This document shows, one piece after another, positions 1 through 5,094 of a stretch of 5,094 bases of DNA (position 1 is the stretch's first letter; every line of letters starts with the position of its first letter). This DNA comes from Actinomycetes bacterium (lineage in GTDB: Bacteria; Actinomycetota; Coriobacteriia; WRKU01). The stretch is from assembly GCA_009781565.1 (NCBI GenBank), contig WQXV01000087.1, positions 1-5,094 on the forward strand. Direction: 5' to 3'. Under the pieces are notes generated by a model. It had not been told where the DNA came from, did not search any database, and saw only the letters and a list, made by a program, of their open reading frames with translations. Made by a program: the position numbers and the translations under genes.

Positions 1-212
1 ATCGTCCAGTCGATCGCCTCCTTGTTCGGGACCGGAAGCGCACCGGGAAGACCCAGGCACACCGGGCATACCCGCGCGTTGGCATCTCCGCCAAATGCGA
101 CCGGACAACCACAGAACATCTTGGTCTTGGTCGCGGTGATCTCGGTATGGATCTCGAGCCCGATCACCGCTTCATAGCGCTCGAGTACCTTGGTCAGTCG
201 TTCATCTGCCAT
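1..212 (-). CDS. gatB: GatB, N-terminal 70 codons (cut by window edge): Asp/Glu-tRNA amidotransferase subunit B
   Basis: GatB binds the misacylated Glu-tRNA(Gln) or Asp-tRNA(Asn), phosphorylates the side-chain carboxylate with ATP, and receives ammonia from GatA. Reading back from the ATG at 212-210 gives an open frame to the window edge that starts MADERLTKVLERYEAVIGLE. The VIGLEIH segment (residues 16-22) is the characteristic GatB start. Next comes a CxC-x12-CxxC set (Cys34, Cys36, Cys49, Cys52), which matches the zinc-binding cysteines of the family, and then the LGLPGALPVPN stretch (53-63) seen in nearly all GatB proteins. The start is supported by AAGGAG nine bases upstream. It lies 18 bases downstream of the PASTA gene stop and is the last gene of the gat cluster seen here. 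Most of the protein (kinase-like cradle, helical and tail domains) is outside the window. Identification is secure. The tRNA specificity cannot be read from this fragment. Confidence 0.95.
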   Translation of the reverse strand, partial: MADERLTKVLERYEAVIGLEIHTEITATKTKMFCGCPVAFGGDANARVCPVCLGLPGALPVPNKEAIDWT

Positions 213-218
213 AACGAT

Positions 219-227
219 CCTCTCCTT
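219..227 (-). promoter_or_regulatory. Ribosome binding site of gatB
   Basis: The minus strand reads AAGGAGAGG here. AAGGAG ends nine bases before the gatB ATG. It is among the strongest Shine-Dalgarno matches in the window and sits wholly in the 18-base gap after the PASTA gene stop. gatB translation therefore need not depend on ribosomes finishing the PASTA gene. Confidence 0.75.
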
Positions 228-230
228 GCC

Positions 231-1706
231 CTAGTGCAGTGGCTGGCCGGCATAGATCACGACGGGCAGCCCTTGATAGTAATCCGAATCTTGCGCTGGA
301 AACTGTTGATATACGTTACCCTGTCCGACCGTCTCAGGCAGTGGGACGACGATGGGGCGAAAGCCCAGCTCGCGCAGTGTCTCGCGCGCTGTAGCCAGAT
401 TCATGTTGAGTACGTTGGGGACACTCTGGCGGATGTCGTCTCCGCGTGCCACCAACAGCTCGACGTCACTACCTTTGGCGATCAACATGTCTTGTGACAG
501 CGGCATCTGGGCGACCACCGTTCCGGTCGCGACTTCGCTGTCGACATAGGGATAGGTGATCATGCCGAATCCCGCCTCATCCAGGATGAGTTTGGCGTTC
601 TCTTCGCGCATGCCCACCGTATCGGGTACGTTGCTATCCGCACCCGCGATGTTCTCTGAGATCAAGTATTGCACCGGAGCACCGGGATAGGTCAGTGAGC
701 CGGACGAGGGAGTCTGGGCTACGACCTCGCCGGTCTGGCCGAATGTCGTCTGTGCATGATAGGGCAGCCCCAGAAAGCCACTGCGTTCGAGCACGGCTGC
801 TGCGTCGACCTCGCTCAGTCCCATCACACGCGGGGTGGGAATAGGTACGTTGGTCGGTCCTTGACAGACCAGCACCACCACCGAGCTACCTGCCTTGACC
901 AGCGTGTCGGCAATAGGGAGCTGTCCGACGATCGCGCCCTCCATCGTCAGTGCGTCAAAGGTCGGGACCTCGATCATCGTCAGCCGCTCTTGGTTCAGTG
1001 TCGAGCGGGCCTGCTCGACCGAGAGATCGCTGACCTTGGGTACCGAGATGACACCGGCATCACCCGCCACGATGATGCGGACTGTCGTTCCACGCGCGAC
1101 GAGTTGGTCGACCTTGGGTTCCTGGTTGAGCACGATGCCGACCGCGACTGACGAGGTCGGTTCCTCGACGATCTCACCGACGGACAAGCCACTTTCGATG
1201 AGCCTGGCAGCTGCTTGGGTGCTGGTGAGCCCGATCAGATCGGGTACGTGGGTCATGCCTTCTTGGAAATAGCCGAAGTACGCGAACGCAGCCCCAGCAA
1301 TGACTAAGCAGGCGAGCGCGACCAGGGCGGGTTTGAGATAGCGCTTGAAGCGCGAGGTATCGATCGTGGTCCCATCATCTTCGAGGGTGTCGAACTTGGC
1401 AAGGGACTCCTCTTTGAGGTCCTCTTCCTTCTTGCCGGTCACATCGAGCCAGTTCTCCTCACTCTCGTCGACCTCGTCGGCGAGCTCGACGATGACCTCG
1501 GCACGCAGATGCGTCAGATGCTCTTCGATGGACGCTTCGCGCTGCGCGATGCGTGCGACCTCCTCATGCATCGGATCGGTCGCTGTCTCATCGATGAGTG
1601 CCAGATCGGTCACTGCCGCGGCTGCTACCGTTGCATCATCGGCATCGAATGCCGTATCGGTCGTCGAGATACCCAGTTGGAGCAGTTTGTCACGCGGGTC
1701 GATCAT
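231..1706 (-). CDS. Membrane-anchored protein with five PASTA repeats, no kinase domain
   Basis: The predicted 491-residue protein is a single-pass membrane protein. Residues 1-120 are hydrophilic and strongly acidic, especially about 40-111, where roughly a third are Asp or Glu. A basic patch (RFKRYLK, 119-125) precedes one hydrophobic helix (about 126-147), which predicts the N-terminus inside and the rest outside. Five PASTA repeats follow at about 152-215, 220-282, 286-350, 358-421 and 427-487. Each has the VP..(hydrophobic)GL start, a helix with A..L...G, and a V..Q.P....(hydrophobic)..G..V.(hydrophobic).V end. PASTA domains are known from PknB-type Ser/Thr kinases and some penicillin-binding proteins, where they bind muropeptides or cell-wall precursors. 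No kinase or transpeptidase domain is present, so this may be a wall sensor or an adaptor for a separate kinase; that is inference. The ATG directly abuts the gatA TAG, with GGGAG 11 bases upstream, and the gene lies between gatA and gatB. The exact role is unknown. Confidence 0.9.
   Translation of the reverse strand: MIDPRDKLLQLGISTTDTAFDADDATVAAAAVTDLALIDETATDPMHEEVARIAQREASIEEHLTHLRAEVIVELADEVDESEENWLDVTGKKEEDLKEESLAKFDTLEDDGTTIDTSRFKRYLKPALVALACLVIAGAAFAYFGYFQEGMTHVPDLIGLTSTQAAARLIESGLSVGEIVEEPTSSVAVGIVLNQEPKVDQLVARGTTVRIIVAGDAGVISVPKVSDLSVEQARSTLNQERLTMIEVPTFDALTMEGAIVGQLPIADTLVKAGSSVVVLVCQGPTNVPIPTPRVMGLSEVDAAAVLERSGFLGLPYHAQTTFGQTGEVVAQTPSSGSLTYPGAPVQYLISENIAGADSNVPDTVGMREENAKLILDEAGFGMITYPYVDSEVATGTVVAQMPLSQDMLIAKGSDVELLVARGDDIRQSVPNVLNMNLATARETLRELGFRPIVVPLPETVGQGNVYQQFPAQDSDYYQGLPVVIYAGQPLH
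1266..1334 (-). other. Transmembrane segment of the PASTA protein
   Basis: These codons cover residues 125-147, an uninterrupted hydrophobic run rich in Ala, Leu, Val and Phe. It is preceded by Arg119, Lys121, Arg122 and Lys125 and followed by the first PASTA repeat from about residue 152. By the positive-inside rule the acidic N-terminal part is cytoplasmic and the repeats face the wall. The hydrophobic run begins about 125 residues in, so it should act as an uncleaved anchor and not as a signal peptide. Confidence 0.8.
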
Positions 1707-3155
1707 CTAGGCGCGAGCTCCCACCCGATGCGCGGGAAGTGCATCGAAGGCAAGGCTGCGCTCGAGCGCGGCGGCTGCCTGAAGCAACGTCGCCTCGTCG
1801 AAATGGCCCCCGATCAACTGCACGCCCAGCGGCAGTCCGTCACGGGACAGACCACTCGGCATCGAAAGCGCTGCGATACCGGCAAGATTGACCGGTACGG
1901 TGAAGGTATCGGACAGATACATGGTCAAGGGGTCTTGTTTCTCGCCCAACTTGAAGGCGGTCGTGGGCATCGTGGGAGCCACGATCACATCATAGTCGGC
2001 AAACACCTTGTCAAAATCTTGGGAGATGAGGGTGCGAGCGCGCATCGCGCGGTCGTAGTAGTCCTCATAGTGATCGGCACTGAGCACGTAGGTACCGACC
2101 ATGATGCGGCGGATCGTCTCGGGTCCGAAGCCGTCTTTGCGGGTGCGCAGATACAGATCGATCACATCATCGGTATCGGCGGCACGTGCGCCATAGCGGA
2201 TACCGTCGAGACGCGCCAGATTCGAGGAGGCCTCGGCACTCATGAGCACATAGTAGGTGCTGATCGCGTACTCGCTGTGCGGCAAGGTGATCTCGCCGAC
2301 CTTGGCCCCATCGGCCTCCAGTAAGCTGACTGCGTTCTCAACACCGGCTTTGACCTGCGGATCAAGCCCGTCAGCCTCGAGGAGATCCTTGGCAACGGCA
2401 ACGCGGAGTCCCTTGGCACCCGCGTCAAGCTTTGAGGTGAAATCGACTATATCGTGGCCTTCGGTCATCGCGTCGTGAGGATCATGTCCCGCGATCGCGT
2501 TGAGTGTGACGGCAACCTCATTCACCGAGTTGGCGATCGGACCGACCTGGTCCAGCGATCCGGCCACCGGGGCCACTCCCCAACGTGACACACGCCCGAA
2601 GGTGGGCTTGAGCGCCACCGTTGCGGTGCAGGCTCCGGGCTGGCGGATCGATCCACCGGTGTCGGATCCCAGAGAGATCGGCACCATACGCGCGGCTACC
2701 GCAGCAGCGCTACCGCCACTGGATCCACCCGGTACACGATCGAGGTCCCACGGGTTCTTGGTCGGGCCGAAGATACTCGTCTCGGTCGATGAGCCCAGGG
2801 CGAACTCGTCCATGTTGGTCTTGCCGATGGGAAGTGCTCCGGCAGCCAGTATCTTCTCGACGACGGTCGCGGTAAAGACCGACTCGAATTCCTTGAGCAT
2901 GTTCGAGCAGCATGTCATCTTCGAGCCGATCATGTTCATATTGTCTTTGATACCGATCGGGACACCGGCAAGGGGACCGATCTGGTCGCTCTGGCCGGCC
3001 TTGATCCGTGCATCGACCTTATCTGCGGCCTCATAGGCCAGATCCGGGGTCAGCTCGACGAATGCGTTGATGTCGGTATCGGTGTTCTTGATCGCGTCAT
3101 AGGTCGCATCGACCAGCTCGCGCGCGGTCATCTCTTTGCTCAGCACCTTGTTCAT
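1707..3155 (-). CDS. gatA: GatA: glutaminase (amidase) subunit of Asp/Glu-tRNA amidotransferase
   Basis: GatA hydrolyses glutamine (or asparagine) and passes ammonia through a tunnel to GatB in the cytoplasmic GatCAB complex. The predicted 482 residues match the usual length of about 480-490. The amidase-signature Ser-cisSer-Lys triad is intact. Lys70 lies in GVPIGIKDN (64-72), cis-Ser145 in PGGSSGGSAAAVAA (142-155), and the nucleophile Ser169 in GSDTGGSIRQP (163-173). The spacing (75 and 24 residues) equals that of Staphylococcus aureus GatA Lys79/Ser154/Ser178 as I recall it. Later family blocks are also present: RYGARA, GFGPETIRRIMVGTYVLSA, DVIVAPTMPTTAFKLGEK and TVPVNLAGIAALSMPSG. The ATG overlaps the gatC stop as ATGA, and GGGAGGTGA lies upstream with nine bases between GGAGG and the ATG, so coupled translation with GatC is likely. 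Its own TAG abuts the PASTA gene start. Nothing looks truncated. Confidence 0.97.
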   Translation of the reverse strand: MNKVLSKEMTARELVDATYDAIKNTDTDINAFVELTPDLAYEAADKVDARIKAGQSDQIGPLAGVPIGIKDNMNMIGSKMTCCSNMLKEFESVFTATVVEKILAAGALPIGKTNMDEFALGSSTETSIFGPTKNPWDLDRVPGGSSGGSAAAVAARMVPISLGSDTGGSIRQPGACTATVALKPTFGRVSRWGVAPVAGSLDQVGPIANSVNEVAVTLNAIAGHDPHDAMTEGHDIVDFTSKLDAGAKGLRVAVAKDLLEADGLDPQVKAGVENAVSLLEADGAKVGEITLPHSEYAISTYYVLMSAEASSNLARLDGIRYGARAADTDDVIDLYLRTRKDGFGPETIRRIMVGTYVLSADHYEDYYDRAMRARTLISQDFDKVFADYDVIVAPTMPTTAFKLGEKQDPLTMYLSDTFTVPVNLAGIAALSMPSGLSRDGLPLGVQLIGGHFDEATLLQAAAALERSLAFDALPAHRVGARA

Positions 3156-3457
3156 GACGCGTCACCTCCCACAGCTACGATACGGGGGACGAGGAATGCG
3201 CTGCCCTCATGAGCAGGAGCGTTCTTCATCGCCGCTTCGACGCCTAATGGAGGCGCGATCACGTCGTCTCGCATGACGTTTTTGACCTCAATGGGATGGA
3301 TGGTCTCGACAACGCCGTCCAGATCCAGTTCCTTGAACGAATCAATGTGCGCGAACACGTCGTTGAGCTCGTTTTTGAGCGTCTCGATCTCTTGATCGGA
3401 AAGTCCGATGCGTGCGAGCATGGCGACGTGCTTGGTCTCCTCAGTTGTTAAAGCCAT
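3152..3457 (-). CDS. gatC: GatC: small subunit of Asp/Glu-tRNA amidotransferase
   Basis: GatC wraps around the GatA-GatB interface and stabilises the amidotransferase. The product has the typical GatC blocks: HVAMLARIGLSDQEI near the N-terminus, ELNDVFAHIDSFKELD, then HPIEVKNVMRDD (the conserved HP and N-(V)-(M/L)-R-(D/E)-D elements), and the C-terminal NAPAHEGSAFLVPRIV. I place the start at the ATG at 3457-3455, giving 101 residues beginning MALTTEE. AAAGG lies seven bases upstream of it, and the family usually has about 95-100 residues. An in-frame ATG five codons upstream (3472) would give 106 residues but has no Shine-Dalgarno sequence before it. The TGA overlaps the gatA ATG by four bases. 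This is the first gat gene and follows the AT-rich promoter-like gap. Confidence 0.95.
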   Translation of the reverse strand: MALTTEETKHVAMLARIGLSDQEIETLKNELNDVFAHIDSFKELDLDGVVETIHPIEVKNVMRDDVIAPPLGVEAAMKNAPAHEGSAFLVPRIVAVGGDAS

Positions 3458-3464
3458 AGAAGTA

Positions 3465-3469
3465 CCTTT
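3465..3469 (-). promoter_or_regulatory. Ribosome binding site that decides the gatC start
   Basis: AAAGG on the minus strand lies seven bases before the ATG at 3457-3455. It also lies inside the alternative five-codon N-terminal extension, so it can serve only the downstream start. The sequence before the alternative ATG at 3472 (TTTTAACA) contains no purine-rich Shine-Dalgarno match. Confidence 0.65.
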
Positions 3470-3472
3470 CAT

Positions 3473-3590
3473 TGTTAAAATGACGATTTCATCATACTAA
3501 CCCTTTGCCGGCTTTTACACAAACATTTTTCGCATTTCACTAGGAAAATCCCCCTGCGATTCACGTGTTTTATCAGGTATGATCCTCGAG
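3473..3590 (-). other. AT-rich intergenic region between the CPBP gene and gatC
   Basis: This is the only sizeable non-coding stretch in the window. Besides the promoter candidate it holds a CACGTG palindrome (3562-3567) and a small ATCA-GGTA-TGAT inverted repeat (3572-3583). Neither is strong enough to call an operator. I find no GC-rich hairpin followed by a T-run on the minus strand, so transcripts from ligA and the CPBP gene may continue into gatC. No small reading frame with a ribosome binding site is apparent. Confidence 0.7.
3491..3522 (-). promoter_or_regulatory. Probable sigma70-type promoter of the gat cluster
   Basis: The gap before gatC is distinctly AT-rich compared with the flanking genes. 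On the minus strand TATGAT (3496-3491) matches five of six bases of the -10 consensus. TGTAAA (3519-3514) lies 17 bases upstream and matches the -35 consensus poorly (three of six). An overlapping alternative is TTGTGT (3522-3517), 17 bases from TAGTAT (3499-3494), with three and four of six matches. Transcription would start around 3484, leaving an untranslated leader of roughly 25-30 bases before the ATG at 3457. That again favours the downstream gatC start. The -35 is weak, so this is only a candidate. Confidence 0.4.
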
Positions 3591-4385
3591 TTAGAACGTG
3601 AGGTAGAAAGCAGCCGCCATCAGCACCGCGTTATAGAGTGCGTGCAGCGCGATCGCAGGCCACAGCGTCTTGCAGCGCAGCGCGAGCGCTCCCAGCGCAA
3701 TACCTAAGATGACGTGCGGGACGAATGCCCACAGACTAGCGTGATAGACCGCAAAGAGTAGCGCGGTGATCAGCACGGCAAGTGCCGGTGCCATCATCGT
3801 CGCAAAGGTCGAGAGAAACACCCCACGAAATATAATCTCCTCGATGAAGGGGGCAAGTACGACCACGCAGAGCACGGCCAGTGCCCTGCTGGCCGTCGAG
3901 GTACCGAACATCGTGAGCAGGTCGTTGGTCGAGGTCGGGGTCCAACCCTGTTGTGCGGTCACATAGCTCCACAGCATGCTCAACCCTTGGGTCAAGATCA
4001 GAAGAAGAAGTACTGAGATCGTCGAGGTCGCCAGATCGGTCACCCACTGCAGCGGTGTCTCCAGATCGTCCTTGGCCGCTCGCAGACGATAGAGCGTGAA
4101 GAATTTGAAATTGTGGCGATGGGCGATGTAGACGACCACCAAGATCTCGATGACGTAGAAGACGAGCACGAGTATCAGGCGCAGCATCGCTTGTCCGCTA
4201 CCGGGCAGAAGCTGGGCCAGCGCGCTTCGTACGATGGTGCTGCTGGCAAAGAAGGCAAGTACCAACGTGATGCTGATGAGCAACACGTCGAACCAGTCCC
4301 ACATCACCTCGGAGCGCACCGGTGAAGCACCCGACTTCGAACGCAGGGCTGGCTTCGTCTTTTTCTTCGAGTGCTTTCCTGCCAC
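3591..4385 (-). CDS. CPBP-family (Rce1-like) intramembrane metalloprotease
   Basis: The predicted 264-residue polytopic membrane protein carries all three motifs of the CPBP/Abi (CAAX protease and bacteriocin-processing) family: EEIIFR (Glu182-Glu183-xxx-Arg187), FAVYH (Phe211-xxx-His215) and HALYN (His248-xxx-Asn252). In Rce1 homologues these Glu, His and Asn residues form the metal-free or metal-assisted glutamate active site. A Lys/Arg-rich hydrophilic N-terminus (1-28) precedes hydrophobic segments at about 32-53, 66-88, 118-140, 166-181, 190-212, 217-236 and 243-262. The start is GTG, sharing one base with the ligA stop (TAGTG). GAGG lies seven bases upstream, which supports this start. 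Bacterial members are linked to bacteriocin self-immunity, signal processing or prenyl-protein cleavage. No bacteriocin or CAAX-ending protein is visible nearby, so the substrate is unknown. Expression is probably coupled to ligA. Confidence 0.9.
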   Translation of the reverse strand: MAGKHSKKKTKPALRSKSGASPVRSEVMWDWFDVLLISITLVLAFFASSTIVRSALAQLLPGSGQAMLRLILVLVFYVIEILVVVYIAHRHNFKFFTLYRLRAAKDDLETPLQWVTDLATSTISVLLLLILTQGLSMLWSYVTAQQGWTPTSTNDLLTMFGTSTASRALAVLCVVVLAPFIEEIIFRGVFLSTFATMMAPALAVLITALLFAVYHASLWAFVPHVILGIALGALALRCKTLWPAIALHALYNAVLMAAAFYLTF

Positions 4386-5094
4386 TAGGAGACCTCACCC
4401 GTCTCGATGATCCGTGCGAGATCATCCTCATCCAGCACAGGGATGCCCAGCGCCACCGCTTTGTCATATTTCGACCCGGGATCGGCTCCCGCAACGACAT
4501 AGGAGGTGTTTTTCGATACCGAACCCGAGACTGTCGCTCCACGAGCACGCAAAGCATCGGCGACCGTAGCGCGCGTCAGCCCGCTCAGCGATCCGGTCAG
4601 CACGAAGGTAAGCCCGCTCAACGTCTGCTGTGCGGTGTCGATCGAGGCTGCCTCGAGGGTGAGGCCGGCCGTCTCGAGTCGATCGATCAAGCTGCAGTTC
4701 TGCGGCACCTCGAAAAAGTGGGAGATGCTCTGGGCGATGATCGGACCGACGCCCTCGACGGCGATCAGATCCTCAATGCTGGCGTCCATGATCGCGCGCA
4801 GCGAGCCGAAGGCGGCGACCAGCGCTTCAGATACCGTGGCGCCCACGTGTCTGATACCCAATCCGAACAGCAGTTTTGCCAGCGGGCGCGTCTTTGACGC
4901 CTCGATATTCTCGCGCACCTTGGTCGCCATCGTCTGACCGAACAAGGTCGCGCTGCCGTCTTGGCGGGTTCGATCCAGATCAAGCGTTGCCAGCTGTTCG
5001 AAGCTCAACGTATAAAAGTCGGCGACATCACCCAGCAGTCCCGATTCGATCAGACGCGCGATCGTCTCACGACCCAGTCCTTGGATATCGGCCG
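4385..5094 (-). CDS. ligA: LigA, C-terminal 235 residues (5' part outside window): NAD-dependent DNA ligase
   Basis: LigA joins DNA nicks in replication and repair using NAD+. The frame is open to the right window edge. The first complete codons (5092 leftward) read ADIQGLGRETIARLIESGLL, the start of the helix-hairpin-helix region just after the four-cysteine zinc finger. Further hairpins include LLFGLGIRHVG (about 4840-4872) and VEGVGPIIAQS (about 4727-4759). A BRCT domain occupies about 4391-4621, with GLTFVLTGSLSGLTR, GSVSKNTSYVVAG, PGSKYDKA and LGIPVLDEDDL. The adenylation and OB domains, with the catalytic lysine, are not in the window. A short extra segment (residues encoded at 4943-4978) lies before the second hairpin block and resembles an insertion in Mycobacterium LigA as I remember it. 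The TAG shares a base with the CPBP GTG start. Confidence 0.97.
   Translation of the reverse strand, partial: ADIQGLGRETIARLIESGLLGDVADFYTLSFEQLATLDLDRTRQDGSATLFGQTMATKVRENIEASKTRPLAKLLFGLGIRHVGATVSEALVAAFGSLRAIMDASIEDLIAVEGVGPIIAQSISHFFEVPQNCSLIDRLETAGLTLEAASIDTAQQTLSGLTFVLTGSLSGLTRATVADALRARGATVSGSVSKNTSYVVAGADPGSKYDKAVALGIPVLDEDDLARIIETGEVS
4391..4621 (-). other. BRCT domain of LigA
   Basis: About 77 C-terminal residues form the BRCT domain, which helps LigA engage DNA and affects ligation efficiency. Diagnostic pieces are the first strand with TGSL, the RGATVSGSVSK segment, the VVAG strand, and the closing LDEDDL helix. It is complete and ends three residues before the stop. Confidence 0.9.
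4393..4396 (-). promoter_or_regulatory. Ribosome binding site for the GTG start of the CPBP gene
   Basis: GAGG (within GGTGAGGTCTCC) on the minus strand sits seven bases before the GTG at 4385-4383, inside the last codons of ligA. It favours the GTG over the next in-frame ATG (Met28 of the call), which would remove the basic N-terminal tail. Confidence 0.5.

Noticed and set aside
1509..2324. A 271-codon open frame on the plus strand overlapping gatA and the PASTA gene
   Set aside because: It runs antisense to two well-supported genes, crosses their junction, is rich in His/Arg/Gly/Asp with no domain-like pattern, and has no convincing ribosome binding site. It is a shadow of codon bias on the minus strand.
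2500..3036. A 178-codon plus-strand open frame opposite gatA
   Set aside because: It is antisense to the catalytic half of gatA; its composition (Ser, Pro, Ala, Thr) is the usual complement of such coding sequence and no motif is recognisable.
3541..3560. Possible terminator hairpin AGGGGGATTTTCCT after the CPBP gene
   Set aside because: The stem would be only three pairs and no T-run follows on the minus strand.
3491..3583. ATCATAC / GTATGAT inverted repeat spanning the intergenic gap, and the smaller ATCA-GGTA-TGAT element
   Set aside because: Seven-base arms nearly 80 bases apart, or four-base arms, are expected by chance in a region of this size. They do not make a recognisable operator or terminator.
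2491..3656. GCGATCGC octamers (2491-2498 and 3649-3656), identical to the cyanobacterial HIP1 motif
   Set aside because: Only two copies were found. They are explained by the general GATC/CGATCG excess, and nothing else here suggests a cyanobacterium.
4322..4937. Two overlapping plus-strand open frames (191 and 143 codons) opposite ligA
   Set aside because: Both are in antisense frames of a conserved LigA C-terminus, overlap each other in different frames, and lack start signals.
1..5094. A new defence, mobile or RNA-based system
   Set aside because: All coding space is accounted for by ligA, CPBP, gatC, gatA, PASTA and gatB. There are no direct repeats, transposase or nuclease motifs, tRNA or structured-RNA signatures. 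The only unexplained elements are the two membrane-protein genes, reported above.

Overview
Every gene I can support is on the minus strand, so transcription runs from the right edge to the left edge. In that order the window holds: the 3' part of ligA (NAD-dependent DNA ligase), a CPBP/Rce1-type intramembrane protease gene, a 133-bp AT-rich gap with a probable promoter, gatC, gatA, a gene for a membrane-anchored protein with five PASTA repeats and no kinase domain, and the first 70 codons of gatB. GatC, GatA and GatB form the tRNA-dependent amidotransferase that converts Glu-tRNA(Gln) and/or Asp-tRNA(Asn) to Gln-tRNA(Gln) and Asn-tRNA(Asn). LigA seals DNA nicks.

Organism: the DNA is moderately GC-rich (somewhat above 55% by eye) and codes densely. 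The LigA C-terminal part resembles actinobacterial ligases as I remember them, with an extra short segment before the second helix-hairpin-helix block and IRHVG and SKYDKA..LGIPVLDED motifs. A large PASTA protein suggests a Gram-positive cell wall. A lower-GC actinobacterial lineage such as Coriobacteriia (Atopobium/Olsenella/Collinsella relatives) would fit, but this is inference and no marker here settles it.

Layout: ligA and the CPBP gene overlap by one base (TAGTG) and look translationally coupled. The 3458-3590 gap contains -10/-35-like elements for gatC and no recognisable intrinsic terminator, so gatC may have its own promoter while also receiving read-through. gatC and gatA overlap by four bases (ATGA). 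The gatA stop directly abuts the PASTA gene start (TAGATG). gatB follows 18 bases after the PASTA stop and has its own strong ribosome binding site. The ligA-gatC-gatA-gatB order is a common housekeeping arrangement. The unusual parts are two membrane-protein genes lodged in it: the CPBP protease after ligA, and the PASTA protein between gatA and gatB.

I see no RNA genes, CRISPR, mobile elements or defence genes. The observations most worth following are the kinase-less PASTA protein inside the gat operon, its acidic cytoplasmic half, and a strong excess of the tetranucleotide GATC across the window.
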